A DNA stretch of 64,000 bases from Blastocatellia bacterium. Lineage in GTDB: Bacteria > Acidobacteriota > Blastocatellia > Chloracidobacteriales > JADJPF01. Shown here piece by piece: positions 8,031 through 17,408 of the stretch. The notes under the pieces are model-generated. The model was not told where the DNA came from, made no database searches, and worked only from the letters and a program-made list of their open reading frames with translations. Position 1 is the first letter of the stretch, and each line of letters opens with the position of its first letter. The DNA lies in NCBI GenBank assembly GCA_016713405.1, contig JADJPF010000009.1, forward strand, positions 1 through 64,000, written 5' to 3'. The translations under genes and the position numbers were made by a program.

Positions 8031-9680
8031 CTATTGGCTATTATTTTTATTGGTATTTTCCAAAGTCATTTCATCATTAAATTCCAAAACTCTTAATGAA
8101 CTTTCAAATGCACTAAACTTAAAATGTTTTATTTTTCTAGATTGACGACGATATTTATCAAAAGATTCATAAGGCACTCCTCGCGCCCCTATAAATACGC
8201 TCCAAGTGTATTCGGTTTCATCTAGTAACCCTAAAAAGTAAACCTTTCCACCTCGCTGTTTTGTTTCTTCAATTAATTTTTCCACTTCTGCCAAAACTGC
8301 TACTCCTCTTTGTTCTGCTGCACTAGGAAAACTATAAATGTGATAACTCCATAAAGCTCCATAAAGTAAAGAAACATGATCCCAATCAGCAATTACTAAA
8401 TCAGGAGGGGATTTAACAATTTTTGATACTTCTTCAGCACCGCTTAGAGCTATATTTTTTTGATAATGACTTGGGATAAGCCAGAATAAATTAGAAGAAA
8501 TTTCTAGAGCTATAAAAAGTAAAACAGCAGGTAAAAATAAATTAAAGCGTGTCAAAGTGCTAGCTTGTTTAACCAATACTCCAAGTAACAATACTAAGCA
8601 AAAATTAGGTTGCAGCCATAATTTATCATAACCAGGAAACCAATAAGCAGCCGCTACAAGAGGAAGTATTATTCCAGCTAAAGCAGCTTGGATAGCTATT
8701 TTTTCTGTTTTAGGGATTTGTTTGCGAATTTGCCAAATAAAAAATGCTAGTAAAATACCTAAGATAAAAAGTAAGCTATAAACTAAATAAGCCCAATATA
8801 CCCAATTATCTGCAAATGTTTCTATAAACCAACCAATAATACCAGCAAAATCACCGGGCCAAATAGGTAATATACTGCGAACAAACTGAACAGGTAAGGA
8901 GGCTACTTTACTTAAAGCCCAACTTCCATAAACATTATCACCTGTAACAGCAAAAAACCTTGCAATCATTGAGCTAATATCTTTTGTGCCTGTTGTGTAA
9001 TAGGCATAACCATAGATTGTTGCTACACCAAAAATGCTACCAGAAAATAAATAGCCTAACCGATAAATTAATTTCTTAAAATTTTCTCTAGGCCATTGCA
9101 AACAAAGAAGAACTGTCATTGGTGAAAGAAGCACCATTGATTGATAAGTTGCCATTGTTAATGCAAATAAAAAGCCTACTAAAAAAATTAATTTTGTATA
9201 GTCTTTTTTTAGTGCAATTACTAGAATTTTTATTGCTAAAACACTCCAAAACAAGCCTACCATTGGTTCAGATGCGTTAGTAGCGTGCATTAAAAAAGCA
9301 CGAGAAAAACCATAACAAATTGTTATAGCTAAGCTATATTTTGTAGACTGAGTTACAAACTTTGTTAATAAATAAAATATAGCTAAAATACCAACAGCAG
9401 CTAAAGCATTCATCCATGTAGTTAAATGGATATAATCTAATTTATTAATAGCTTTAATACCAAAAAAGGCTAAAAATTTATGCCATAAAAATACATTAAC
9501 AGGAAAAAGCAAATGATTATTGCCATGAAAGAAAATTTCGTTACGATGGCTAACCGCTAGACAACGAGTTGTCCCATCAACAGCCATATAATCACGAGAA
9601 TAAAGAGCCAAAAATACTAGTAAAAACCCTAGTGCTAGCAAGATAGCTTGTATATAAGTATTTTCAAACCAACGCTTCAT
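8031..9680 (-). CDS. Polytopic membrane glycosyltransferase-like protein (GT39/ArnT-like)
   Basis: Encodes 549 aa with about 11 hydrophobic helices and a soluble C-terminal domain of about 110 aa, the plan of GT-C enzymes that use lipid-linked sugars. The first loop carries SRDYMAVDGTTR, an acidic site like the catalytic Asp of this class. The C-terminal part (PDLVIADWDHVSLLYGALW) looks like a folded extracytoplasmic domain. It begins 9 bp after the hydantoinase B gene and probably shares its transcript, though no functional link is apparent. Acceptor and sugar cannot be inferred. Confidence 0.65.
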   Translation of the reverse strand: MKRWFENTYIQAILLALGFLLVFLALYSRDYMAVDGTTRCLAVSHRNEIFFHGNNHLLFPVNVFLWHKFLAFFGIKAINKLDYIHLTTWMNALAAVGILAIFYLLTKFVTQSTKYSLAITICYGFSRAFLMHATNASEPMVGLFWSVLAIKILVIALKKDYTKLIFLVGFLFALTMATYQSMVLLSPMTVLLCLQWPRENFKKLIYRLGYLFSGSIFGVATIYGYAYYTTGTKDISSMIARFFAVTGDNVYGSWALSKVASLPVQFVRSILPIWPGDFAGIIGWFIETFADNWVYWAYLVYSLLFILGILLAFFIWQIRKQIPKTEKIAIQAALAGIILPLVAAAYWFPGYDKLWLQPNFCLVLLLGVLVKQASTLTRFNLFLPAVLLFIALEISSNLFWLIPSHYQKNIALSGAEEVSKIVKSPPDLVIADWDHVSLLYGALWSYHIYSFPSAAEQRGVAVLAEVEKLIEETKQRGGKVYFLGLLDETEYTWSVFIGARGVPYESFDKYRRQSRKIKHFKFSAFESSLRVLEFNDEMTLENTNKNNSQ

Positions 9681-9688
9681 AAATTATT

Positions 9689-11263
9689 TTATTTTTTACC
9701 ATAACCACCACCACCAGGAGTTTCTATAACTATTTTATCTCCTGCTTTGAGTGATAAAGATTGTTTACTTTTTAAGATTACTTTTCTTTGATGACTAATA
9801 ACATAAGCAGAGCCTGGTTTTGCTGCTTGGCCGTCAGCCAAACCATAAGGAGGAAAACGCCGGCGATCAGAAAGCAACGTTACTTGGGCAGGATTAAGCA
9901 GTTCTATTTCCCTAACAATTCCATTGCCGCCAGTAAATTTTCCTTGTCCACCTGACATTGGGCGTAATTTATAACTATTTACTTGTAGCGGATAAACATA
10001 TTCTAAAGCTTCTACAGGAGTATTAAGCGAGTTAGTCATATGAGTATGAACCCCGCTTAAACCATCACTGTTTGGACGCGCTCCCATCCCTCCAGCTATT
10101 GTTTCATAATAAGCAAATTCTTGTTTGGTAAAAGCATTTATTCCTCCAATAGTTAAATTATTCATTGTCCCTTGGCTAGCTGCTGGAATTTCATTAGGTA
10201 ATGCTTGAGATAAGGCTTTTGGCAAAACATCAACAATCCTTTGAGATGTTTCTACATTGCCAGCAGCAACTGCTGCTGGAGATAAGGCATTAACAATAGT
10301 TGCTTGAGCAGCTATAACCTTGATTGGCTCTAAAATACCAGCATTAGCAGGAACATTTTCTGACAGTAAGCAACGAAAAACATAAAATACTGCTGAAACC
10401 GTGATGGCTAAAACAGCGTTTACAGGGCCATTACATTGATTGTCTGTGCCTGTAAAATCAACTATAGCTTGAGAGTCTTTAATAGTTATTTTTACAACTA
10501 TTTTTATTGGTTGATCACTGCTGCCATCGTCGTCTAAATAATCCTCAGCATAATATTCACCCTCAGGTATTTCTTTTAATCGGTTTTTCATCATTTGAGC
10601 CGTATACATAACCAAATATTGAGCATACTTTTGAGAAATTTCTTTTCCATAACGCATAACTATTTCCAAAAGTCGGCGTTGCCCTGTACGAATTGCTGCT
10701 ATTTGTGCTGTTAGATCTCCTTCTCTTTCTTCTGCTAGCCGTACATTGCTTAAAAATAATTGTTTTATGTCTGATACTATTTGCCCTTGGTTAACTAGCT
10801 TTATTGGTGGAATTCGTAAGCCTTCTTGATAGATTTCTGTAGCTGTTCCCATTGACCAAGGTGTTGCTCCGCCAATATCAGCATGATGAGCGCGATTAGC
10901 TAGATAAAAGATAGCTTTTTTACTCTCAATATAAACAGGAGCAACCATAGTTAGATCTGGCAAATGAGTCCCACCAGCAAAGGGGTCATTTAAGATTACA
11001 ATATCACCCTCTAACATTTTTTGTGCTGAAATAGCTGCTTTAACGGACATAGGCATTGAGCCTAAATGCACAGGCATATGTTCACCTTGTGCGATCAACT
11101 CCCCATTAGAGTCAAAAACAGCACAAGAATAGTCTCGACGTTCTTTAATATTTGAGGAAAATGCTGTACGTCTTAGAACTAATCCCATTTCTTCAGCTAC
11201 TGATCGATAAAGAGCCTTAAAAATCTCTAATTTTATTGGGTCAATGATGTTTTTTGATGTCAT
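9689..11263 (-). CDS. Hydantoinase B/oxoprolinase family protein (HyuB-like)
   Basis: Encodes 524 aa, typical for the HyuB subunit. Family blocks are clear: SNIKERRDYSCAVFD near the N-terminus, NDPFAGGTHLPD and HHADIGG (metal-site Asp/His residues), and a glycine-rich end TPGGGGYGKK. In N-methylhydantoinases, 5-oxoprolinase and acetone carboxylase this subunit pairs with HyuA, which carries the ATP-dependent part. No HyuA is next to it here, so the partner must be elsewhere or the protein acts alone. It is upstream in a two-gene unit with the membrane glycosyltransferase. Confidence 0.88.
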   Translation of the reverse strand: MTSKNIIDPIKLEIFKALYRSVAEEMGLVLRRTAFSSNIKERRDYSCAVFDSNGELIAQGEHMPVHLGSMPMSVKAAISAQKMLEGDIVILNDPFAGGTHLPDLTMVAPVYIESKKAIFYLANRAHHADIGGATPWSMGTATEIYQEGLRIPPIKLVNQGQIVSDIKQLFLSNVRLAEEREGDLTAQIAAIRTGQRRLLEIVMRYGKEISQKYAQYLVMYTAQMMKNRLKEIPEGEYYAEDYLDDDGSSDQPIKIVVKITIKDSQAIVDFTGTDNQCNGPVNAVLAITVSAVFYVFRCLLSENVPANAGILEPIKVIAAQATIVNALSPAAVAAGNVETSQRIVDVLPKALSQALPNEIPAASQGTMNNLTIGGINAFTKQEFAYYETIAGGMGARPNSDGLSGVHTHMTNSLNTPVEALEYVYPLQVNSYKLRPMSGGQGKFTGGNGIVREIELLNPAQVTLLSDRRRFPPYGLADGQAAKPGSAYVISHQRKVILKSKQSLSLKAGDKIVIETPGGGGYGKK

Positions 11264-11470
11264 AAATTTACCAGTTTTAATTAATTAGCGACTAATGATA
11301 GTTATTTTTAAGTGTTAAACATATTAGAAAAGCTAATTACTTATTATCACAGGAAAAATATTTAAAATTAGCAAAAAAAAACTTGCTTTTTATTAGTTAG
11401 CTCTTTACAATGCCAATAGTTCAAGCACAAATTAATTGAAACATTATAAATTTTATTTGACTACATAAAA
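11264..11470. other. AT-rich divergent intergenic region
   Basis: About 200 bp between the minus-strand hydantoinase gene and the riboswitch candidate. It should hold promoters for both directions; the stretch TTGACTACATAAAA ends just before the riboswitch, but I see no convincing -10/-35 pair. No coding potential. Confidence 0.3.
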
Positions 11471-11475
11471 GGTAG

Positions 11476-11575
11476 TCCACCGATAATAGCTACCCGTAGT
11501 GAAAGCACGGGGCGCAAAGTTCTCAACCTAAGTTTGGAATTGTTTTAAATATGGTTGGAGAAATGCCGAAGTGGA
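11476..11575 (+). ncRNA. GEMM-like cyclic dinucleotide riboswitch candidate
   Basis: P1 pairs TCCAC (11476-11480) with GTGGA (11571-11575). The next helix, CCCGT..ACGGG, is capped by a GAAA tetraloop (11501-11504). The GEMM core GGCGCAAAG follows (11511-11519), then P3 TTCTCAACC (11520-11528) with GGTTGGAGAA (11553-11562) and the closing TGCCGAA. These are the landmarks of class-I c-di-GMP/GEMM aptamers. By my alignment the nucleotide equivalent to Vc2 G20 is A, as in the GEMM-Ib cGAMP-responsive subgroup. A second copy of the 5' P1 strand, TCCACCGATAA, lies at 11631-11641 and could compete for the 3' strand. The controlled gene starts at 11706. Confidence 0.65.
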
Positions 11576-11652
11576 AGCCCAAACAGCAACTAGCTCTCTA
11601 CCTCCTGCACCTTCTCTTACTAGAGGCCAATCCACCGATAAATAATTTTTGT

Positions 11653-11692
11653 TATCAACCAATTTACTTAGTTTTATTCTAGTTGGTTTGAT
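11653..11692 (+). promoter_or_regulatory. Hairpin just upstream of the ribosome-binding site
   Basis: ATCAACCAA pairs with TTGGTTTGAT with one bulge, closing a loop of about 21 nt and ending a few bases before the GGGGAGG ribosome-binding site of the gene at 11706. Together with the repeated P1 strand at 11631 it may be the expression platform of the riboswitch. It lacks a U-run, so it is not a terminator. Confidence 0.4.
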
Positions 11693-11705
11693 TTGGGGAG
11701 GTCTT

Positions 11706-12659
11706 ATGCAAAAAAGAAATTTAACATTCCATTTTATTAGTTTATTTTTAATCATATCTTTTTTCTGTATTTCTAATACTTTAGCCCAAAATAATACAAA
11801 TAATAAAGATTGTAAAAATCAAATAACTACAGCCATTGATCCAAATTTACCTGTTGCTGTAACAGGGGATGAATATAAAGAATATCAAGAAATTACCTCA
11901 CAAACTTGTTCTCAAACAATGATTGAACAAGGTTTAGCCTTCATCGAAAAAAATTCTAAAAGCCAACTTTGTTTTCCTCTTTACCAAAATTTAGTTACTG
12001 CTGCTATTCGCTTAAATAACCCTGATCAAGCTTTTTTGATTGGAAGAAAAGCTTTAGTCGATTATCCTGAACATATGCTTGTGCTAACACAATTAGGAAC
12101 AATTGCTAGTAATCAAATGCTAATAGGTAACAGTAAGTATTTTGGTGAAGGTCAATGTTATGCTTATCAAGCACTTGCTCTACTTGAAGCAAATAAAATG
12201 CCTTCTGGCTATTTAGATAATGATTGGAATCCTTACAAAAAGAACTTATTAGCAGATATTTATCAATCACTAGGTGTTTTTTCTTTAATGAATGGTTGTT
12301 CATTAGATGCTGCTAGAGCTTTAACCACATCTATAGAACTTAGTCCAAATCAACCTTATACCTACTTTTTACTAGCTAAATCTCAAGTACAAGTTTATCG
12401 AAGTGGTATAAAAACTCCGGTCAACAGTTTTCTTTCTACTACCAAATTTACCTCTCTTAATGAACAAATAGTTGATACTTATGCTCGTGTTTCCCTTATG
12501 ACAGAAGGCGAACAACATCAAGCTCTACGTAAAGCAATAGATTATGATATTGAAATGTTGAGCCAGGCTTTTCCAAACCTAAAGAGCTATTTAGCCCAAT
12601 CAATAGAAACTGCTCGCAATGAAGCAAACGCTGCTTTAGCTACTCCTGCTGCTCAATAA
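11706..12659 (+). CDS. Secreted TPR-like protein downstream of a GEMM riboswitch
   Basis: Encodes 317 aa from ATG 11706, chosen because GGGGAGG lies 6 bp upstream and the codons that follow form a clean signal peptide (basic MQKRN, then a hydrophobic core ending NTLAQ). The mature part has helical pairs resembling tetratricopeptide repeats (AIRLNNPDQAFLIGRKAL; LLADIYQSLGVFSLMN; ALTTSIELSPNQPYTYFLL). No enzymatic motif is seen. Control by a cyclic dinucleotide would fit a role in surface behaviour, envelope assembly or extracellular electron transfer; this is inference. A terminator-like hairpin follows at 12703. Confidence 0.75.
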   Translation: MQKRNLTFHFISLFLIISFFCISNTLAQNNTNNKDCKNQITTAIDPNLPVAVTGDEYKEYQEITSQTCSQTMIEQGLAFIEKNSKSQLCFPLYQNLVTAAIRLNNPDQAFLIGRKALVDYPEHMLVLTQLGTIASNQMLIGNSKYFGEGQCYAYQALALLEANKMPSGYLDNDWNPYKKNLLADIYQSLGVFSLMNGCSLDAARALTTSIELSPNQPYTYFLLAKSQVQVYRSGIKTPVNSFLSTTKFTSLNEQIVDTYARVSLMTEGEQHQALRKAIDYDIEMLSQAFPNLKSYLAQSIETARNEANAALATPAAQ

Positions 12660-12702
12660 TGGTATGCCCCCCGCGCGTCTCGCACCTATTTTGAGGGAAG
12701 AC

Positions 12703-12720
12703 AAGCGAGGCTCGCTTTTT
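12703..12720 (+). terminator. Rho-independent terminator
   Basis: Stem AAGCGA / TCGCTT with loop GGC followed by TTT, 43 bp after the stop codon of the riboswitch-controlled gene. Confidence 0.6.
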
Positions 12721-12726
12721 AAGGAT

Positions 12727-12749
12727 GCGCATTTACCTCACAAATGCGC
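12727..12749. terminator. Second hairpin between convergent genes
   Basis: Perfect 8-bp stem GCGCATTT / AAATGCGC with a 7-nt loop, in the space between two convergent genes. It could terminate either direction, although the T-runs beside it are short. Confidence 0.4.
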
Positions 12750-12784
12750 TTTCTTACCCCTAACATAATGTTATTTTTTGCATA

Positions 12785-13720
12785 TCATTTACTTGAAGTT
12801 ATTGCATCTCTAATATGTGCTAAAGGTGCATCATCATTAAAGGTTATCTCTCCATTATAATTTTCTACTCCAAGTCGTTTCCATAAATCTTGTAAATCAA
12901 CTTTTACTGGAGTAGCTTTCATTTTATTGTATAAAGGCACTAAAACAGATACCCCAATAGCTTTATCACCTTCGGTTAAAGTAGTAATTACATCCCAATC
13001 ATTATTTATTGTTCCACCAGATGAAACAATTCCACGAAACGCATGTTCTAGGCCATAACGGTTTTTAGTTTTTTGACGAATTTCTACATCAGCCAATAAA
13101 CAAAAAAGTGCGCCACCCCAATAAGTGCGTCCCCAAGTTGGAGTATTATCAAGACCTTTATCACCATATTCAGGCAATCCTTGATACATATTTTCTACCA
13201 TTTCTTTCCAAAACTCTTCTCTACTATGTTCCCCTGTTCTAACTCTTGCAACAGGTTCAATATAGGTTGCCGTTCCTTCTTCTAACCAAGCATGTTTAGT
13301 TCGAGGAACAGAAGGGAAACCTATATGTGCTAGCTCATGAGTGATTATCCAATCTGTATCAAAATCTGATTGTCTAGTATTTGTCCCAACAGCAATATTT
13401 ACTGATGCTCCAGCATTACCTATAGCTGAGCCTCCTCCAATACCTCTTCCTCTATGAACTCTAGCTATTACTAATGCACGATTTACAGGAAATCCATCAT
13501 AGTAAGTTGCTATTGATTGACCTGCTTTTTTTACCCAACTAATGACCTGCTCATCATCAATAGAATTACTACCAGGTGCAATTGCTAGATCAATTTTTCC
13601 ACCAGCTAGCTTAATTGTATGAAGGCGCATTTTTCCAAATGCAGAATAAGTAAGTTGATGAATTTCTGATGAAGGGACTTGATAAGTATCTTTGTTTTCA
13701 GTAGGGAAGGCTCCAGACAC
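12785..13720 (-). CDS. Gluzincin-type metallopeptidase, catalytic part (C-terminal piece of a split gene)
   Basis: Encodes the protease domain of a secreted zinc peptidase. HELAHIGFPSV carries the HExxH zinc site and WLEEGTATYIE, about 25 residues later, the third ligand Glu, as in gluzincins (M1/M61-like clan MA). Its apparent start is an artefact. Deleting one base from the A6 run opposite 13741-13746 joins it to the N-terminal piece at 13698-14255, restoring FHVKTPAGISFVSGAFP across the junction. The joined protein would be about 485 aa with signal peptide, an M61-like beta domain and the catalytic domain. Substrate unknown. Confidence 0.75.
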   Translation of the reverse strand: MSGAFPTENKDTYQVPSSEIHQLTYSAFGKMRLHTIKLAGGKIDLAIAPGSNSIDDEQVISWVKKAGQSIATYYDGFPVNRALVIARVHRGRGIGGGSAIGNAGASVNIAVGTNTRQSDFDTDWIITHELAHIGFPSVPRTKHAWLEEGTATYIEPVARVRTGEHSREEFWKEMVENMYQGLPEYGDKGLDNTPTWGRTYWGGALFCLLADVEIRQKTKNRYGLEHAFRGIVSSGGTINNDWDVITTLTEGDKAIGVSVLVPLYNKMKATPVKVDLQDLWKRLGVENYNGEITFNDDAPLAHIRDAITSSK

Positions 13721-14255
13721 AAAACTTATACCCGCAGGAGTTTTTTACATGAAAAGTGGCTTGATAATTAAAATTTTTATAAGCTGGATGTATTAACCAA
13801 GTTGATGGAGGAGCATAAATTATTTCATTACCCAATTTGGCAATTTCTAAATCATTGTTGGCTTTAGCTGATTCGGCTAATAAATATCGATAACGAATAC
13901 GACACCCACGATTTGTAGCTGATTTAGGCAAAAACCAAAAGCCTCCTTTTTGTACTATTGACTGCCAAGTATCATTATTTAAGGCAATTTCAAGGTTTTT
14001 TAAGTAATCTTCTGCGTTTGGAAAAACACGTAGTTTTTCTGAAATTCCAGGAGGTAACATAGCTTCAACTAATAATTCTTTTCCTTCTGCAATGGCTGTT
14101 ACTTCATAATGCCAACGGTTTCCACTTATAGGCAAAGCTACTGTATTAATAGAGTTAGGTTTTTTAGTAGGATTTGAGTTTCTAGAATGTGTGGTAGGTT
14201 CAAATAAGCAAACAGAACCTAATAATAATGTTGTAATAATTATTCTTTTTATCAT
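13698..14255 (-). CDS. N-terminal piece of the split secreted metallopeptidase
   Basis: Encodes signal peptide (MIKRIIITTLLLGSVCLF) and the beta-rich N-terminal domain of the peptidase whose HExxH part is encoded at 12785-13720. After residue FHVK the frame runs into an unrelated tail and stops, because of one extra A in the A6 run at 13741-13746. Before that point the sequence (ISEKLRVFPNAEDYLKNLEIAL) is coherent. Its start overlaps the upstream membrane-protein gene by 4 bp, so both are probably one operon. The indel may be a sequencing error or a real frameshift. Confidence 0.65.
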   Translation of the reverse strand: MIKRIIITTLLLGSVCLFEPTTHSRNSNPTKKPNSINTVALPISGNRWHYEVTAIAEGKELLVEAMLPPGISEKLRVFPNAEDYLKNLEIALNNDTWQSIVQKGGFWFLPKSATNRGCRIRYRYLLAESAKANNDLEIAKLGNEIIYAPPSTWLIHPAYKNFNYQATFHVKNSCGYKFCVWSLPY

Positions 14256-14755
14256 TTTTTTTGCCTTAATTCTAAAGAAATTATGCTAGTTACAACTATT
14301 GTAGTAATAGCAAGTAAACAACCAAATACTGCTCCAACAAACTTTCCAAATTCCAAATCAAAAACCGGCCAGATTGTTATGCCAACAAAAATTCCTAAAA
14401 TACTAGCTATTATTAACTTAGCTTTTAACCATTTACTAAATTTAGCCTGCAACCTGTGGCTTTTTAGCACCTGTAAAAGTTGCCAGTTAAAAAAACTAAT
14501 TGCTATCCAACATAGCGCAGAAAGTGGGGCTTGAGAATTTGCTGTATAAATAATTGTTGCTAGTCCCAAGAGAATGTCTACTAATACAATTAAAAAAATT
14601 ATTAGTTCTAAAAAAGTGAAAATAATTTCTTTACTCAGATGCCAAAAATATTCAATTAGCTGGTTATAAAAAATATGATTAGCAGGCATTGCCAAAGAAG
14701 ACTTCCAATAAATAATTATTATTGATAAAAAATTTTTTGTCTGCTTTTTTTCCAT
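14252..14755 (-). CDS. Hypothetical inner-membrane protein
   Basis: Encodes 167 aa from ATG 14755; a longer version from TTG 14806 is possible but has no ribosome-binding site. It has four hydrophobic helices (roughly residues 38-58, 60-80, 107-127, 133-158) with basic connecting loops (KSHRLQAKFSKWLKAK). No family is recognised. The stop codon overlaps the start of the secreted metallopeptidase gene, so the two proteins are probably made together. Confidence 0.55.
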   Translation of the reverse strand: MEKKQTKNFLSIIIIYWKSSLAMPANHIFYNQLIEYFWHLSKEIIFTFLELIIFLIVLVDILLGLATIIYTANSQAPLSALCWIAISFFNWQLLQVLKSHRLQAKFSKWLKAKLIIASILGIFVGITIWPVFDLEFGKFVGAVFGCLLAITTIVVTSIISLELRQKK

Positions 14756-14982
14756 AACCAAAAATCTATCTATATTTTTAATCAACAAAAATTTACTACA
14801 GAGCAAAAATTAATGCTACCTGATAGTTAACTAAATTGTTTAGAGAGTTAATAAAATTAATCACACTAACGTTTATTTGGTAGTAATAAAATCTTAGTTC
14901 TGGAAAACTTTGAGCTAAAATTTTAATCTTTATCGCTATATCATATAATACACTTAATAAAAAACATTATTTTGGAGGCACT

Positions 14983-17283
14983 ATGCAAAAGCCTTATTAC
15001 AAGGTAATAATACTTCTTATAGTATTACTAGTTGTTTTTAGTAATTCTAGTAATAGAGTAAATCTACTAGCTCAAAATAGTCCTGTGAAATTAGATAAAA
15101 AAGCTGAAAAAGCCATAAATTTAGATTTTGAAGAAGGTGAAATCGGCCAACTTCCCACAGGCTGGGTTTCTCCTACAAAAGCGTTTGGCTATGATGCCAA
15201 ATTAGTTGTAGATACAGTTAAACATGGGAAACAATCTGTAGTCTTATTTACTGACCAAACTACTAATCCAAATGGGTTTGGTAATGTAATGCAGGCTGTA
15301 GATGCAACAGCATTTCGTGGTAAAAGAATAAAATTTCGTGCTGCTGTTAAATCTGATATTGGTTCAAAAGCTCAATTATGGCTAAGAGTAGATCGAGTTA
15401 ATCAACAAGCGGGTTTTTTTGATAATATGCAAGATCGCCCAATAATTTCATCCATTTGGGGCTACTACGACATTATTGCGGATATTGATGAAGATGCTGA
15501 AACAATTAATTTTGGCATGATATTAACTAGTAAGGGAAAAGCCTGGCTTGATAATGCTTCTATTGAGGAAATTGGCACTCTAACTTACTTAAAAGAACCT
15601 GCTAAACCATTAACCGAACAAGCCTTAGCTAATGTTTCTAGTTTTACTAAACTTTTTGGTTATGTCCGACATTTTCATCCTAGCGATGAAGCCGCCAACA
15701 CAAATTGGGAGGCTTTAGCTGTTAAAGGGATAAAAATAATAGAAGATGCTAAAAACAATGCTGAATTAATGGAAAAGTTAACAACTCTTTTTCAACCTAT
15801 AGCCCCAACTATAAGAATTTTTCCTAGCGGACAACAACCATCTTTACCAATAGAACTAACTAAAACAAATACTAGCAAAATTACTTATTGGAAACACCAA
15901 GGTTTTGGTGCTGAAACAAAATCAAGTAATTCTGCTTATAAAAGTGAAAGAGTCCAACAAGCCTTATCCGACAAAACACCTAATCCAAACAAACCTTTTA
16001 TTGGCGATTTAGGCCAAGGAATATCTTGTCTTATACCTGTTGCTCTTTATCTTGATGGGGAAAAGACTATTCCTCATACAGAAAATAAACAAACTATAAA
16101 AGAAGAGCTAATAAAATATTCTGGTAATGATCGCTCAACACGTTTAGCCAATGTAATACTTATTTGGAATATAGCACAACATTTTTATCCTTACTTTGAT
16201 GTAGTAAAAGTAAACTGGGAAGAAAGCTTAAAGAAAGCTCTAAAATCTGCTGCTGAAGATAAAACCGCTAAAGAATTTACCAAAACCCTAAAACTAATGA
16301 TTGCAGATCTTCAAGATGGACATGGAAATGTTACACATCCAGAAGAACAAGCTTACTATAGTGTACCTATTGTTTTAGATTGGATAGATGGAAAATTAGT
16401 AATAACCAAAGTGGAACCAAGCTTAGCTGATAAAAATTTAGCTCCTAGTGATGTCATAGTAAAAATAGATGGTAGATCAAGTGCTGAAGTTTTAGCAGAA
16501 AAAGAGGCTTTAATATCAAGTGCTACACCTCAATGGAAACGTTTTAGAGCCGTAAGTAGTTTGTTAACAGGCTTAAAAGACACTGAAAGCACATTAGAAA
16601 TAGAAACTCGTAGCGGTGAGAAAAAAGCAGTTACACTAAAAAGAACAATGTTTTTTTATGAGTTACAGGAACAAAAACCAGAAAAAGTTGCTGAAATAAA
16701 GCCAGGTATTTTTTATCTTGATTTAGACCGTATTTCAGATGGTGATTTTATGGCAACATTACCTAAGTTAGAAAAGGCTAAAGGAATTGTTTTTGACCTA
16801 CGTGGTTATCCTAGACAAATTTCTCCAATAGTTCTAAGTTATTTAACAGATAAGCCTATTCAATCAGCACGTTGGAATATTCCTATGGTTTCAACACCTG
16901 ATCATAAAGACATGTTAAATTTCAACACTGATGGACGTTGGATGTTAGAGCCTAAAAAGCCAAAACTTGCTGCTAAAATAGCTTTTCTTACTGATGGACG
17001 AGCAATTAGTTATGCTGAGAGTTACTTAGGCATTGTAGAAGCTTATAAATTAGCAGAAATTGTTGGCGCACCAACTGCTGGAACAAATGGAAATATTAAT
17101 ATTATTAAGCTTTTAGGTGATTACCAAGTAATTTGGACTGGTATGAAAGTCCTTAAACATGATGGTTCTCAACATCATGGCGTAGGTATTCAGCCCACTA
17201 TTGCTGTTTCACGCACTATTGAAGGTGTTGCCCAGAAAAAAGATGAAGTCCTAGAAAAAGCAATTGAAGTTCTAAGCAAATAA
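14983..17283 (+). CDS. Secreted S41 family peptidase with PDZ-like insert
   Basis: Encodes 766 aa. ATG 14983 follows TTTGGAGGCA. A signal peptide (residues 5-30) is followed by a carbohydrate-binding-like beta domain (about 45-200), a helical linker (about 205-390) and a C-terminal-processing-protease core. PDZ-like signals (APSDVIVKIDGRSSAEVLAE) sit near 480-500, the KGIVFDLRGYP strand near 600, and the nucleophile block TDGRAISYAESYLG near 665-680 carries the expected Ser with Glu. S41 peptidases cut near C-termini of partly unfolded or envelope proteins by a Ser-Lys dyad. The usual Lys about 25 residues after the Ser is not clearly visible (IVGAPTAGTNGN follows), so activity is probable rather than certain. 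Confidence 0.82.
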   Translation: MQKPYYKVIILLIVLLVVFSNSSNRVNLLAQNSPVKLDKKAEKAINLDFEEGEIGQLPTGWVSPTKAFGYDAKLVVDTVKHGKQSVVLFTDQTTNPNGFGNVMQAVDATAFRGKRIKFRAAVKSDIGSKAQLWLRVDRVNQQAGFFDNMQDRPIISSIWGYYDIIADIDEDAETINFGMILTSKGKAWLDNASIEEIGTLTYLKEPAKPLTEQALANVSSFTKLFGYVRHFHPSDEAANTNWEALAVKGIKIIEDAKNNAELMEKLTTLFQPIAPTIRIFPSGQQPSLPIELTKTNTSKITYWKHQGFGAETKSSNSAYKSERVQQALSDKTPNPNKPFIGDLGQGISCLIPVALYLDGEKTIPHTENKQTIKEELIKYSGNDRSTRLANVILIWNIAQHFYPYFDVVKVNWEESLKKALKSAAEDKTAKEFTKTLKLMIADLQDGHGNVTHPEEQAYYSVPIVLDWIDGKLVITKVEPSLADKNLAPSDVIVKIDGRSSAEVLAEKEALISSATPQWKRFRAVSSLLTGLKDTESTLEIETRSGEKKAVTLKRTMFFYELQEQKPEKVAEIKPGIFYLDLDRISDGDFMATLPKLEKAKGIVFDLRGYPRQISPIVLSYLTDKPIQSARWNIPMVSTPDHKDMLNFNTDGRWMLEPKKPKLAAKIAFLTDGRAISYAESYLGIVEAYKLAEIVGAPTAGTNGNINIIKLLGDYQVIWTGMKVLKHDGSQHHGVGIQPTIAVSRTIEGVAQKKDEVLEKAIEVLSK

Positions 17284-17311
17284 AATCTAGTAAATTTTAT
17301 TATCAAACGAA

Positions 17312-17346
17312 AGATAGCAAATAGATTAACCTTTTGCTGTCTTTTT
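17312..17346 (+). terminator. Rho-independent terminator after the S41 peptidase gene
   Basis: AGATAGCAAA pairs with TTTGCTGTCT (one G-U) across an 11-nt loop and is followed by TTTT, about 30 bp after the stop codon. Confidence 0.65.
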
Positions 17347-17408
17347 GCTATTATGAGCCTTCTTAATTGCTCTTAATTTCTAGTTTTTATTACTTAGGAG
17401 TAAATAAA

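Noticed and set aside
11528..11755. Minus-strand frame overlapping the riboswitch region
   Set aside because: It lies opposite a structured aptamer and a signal peptide, with no ribosome-binding site.
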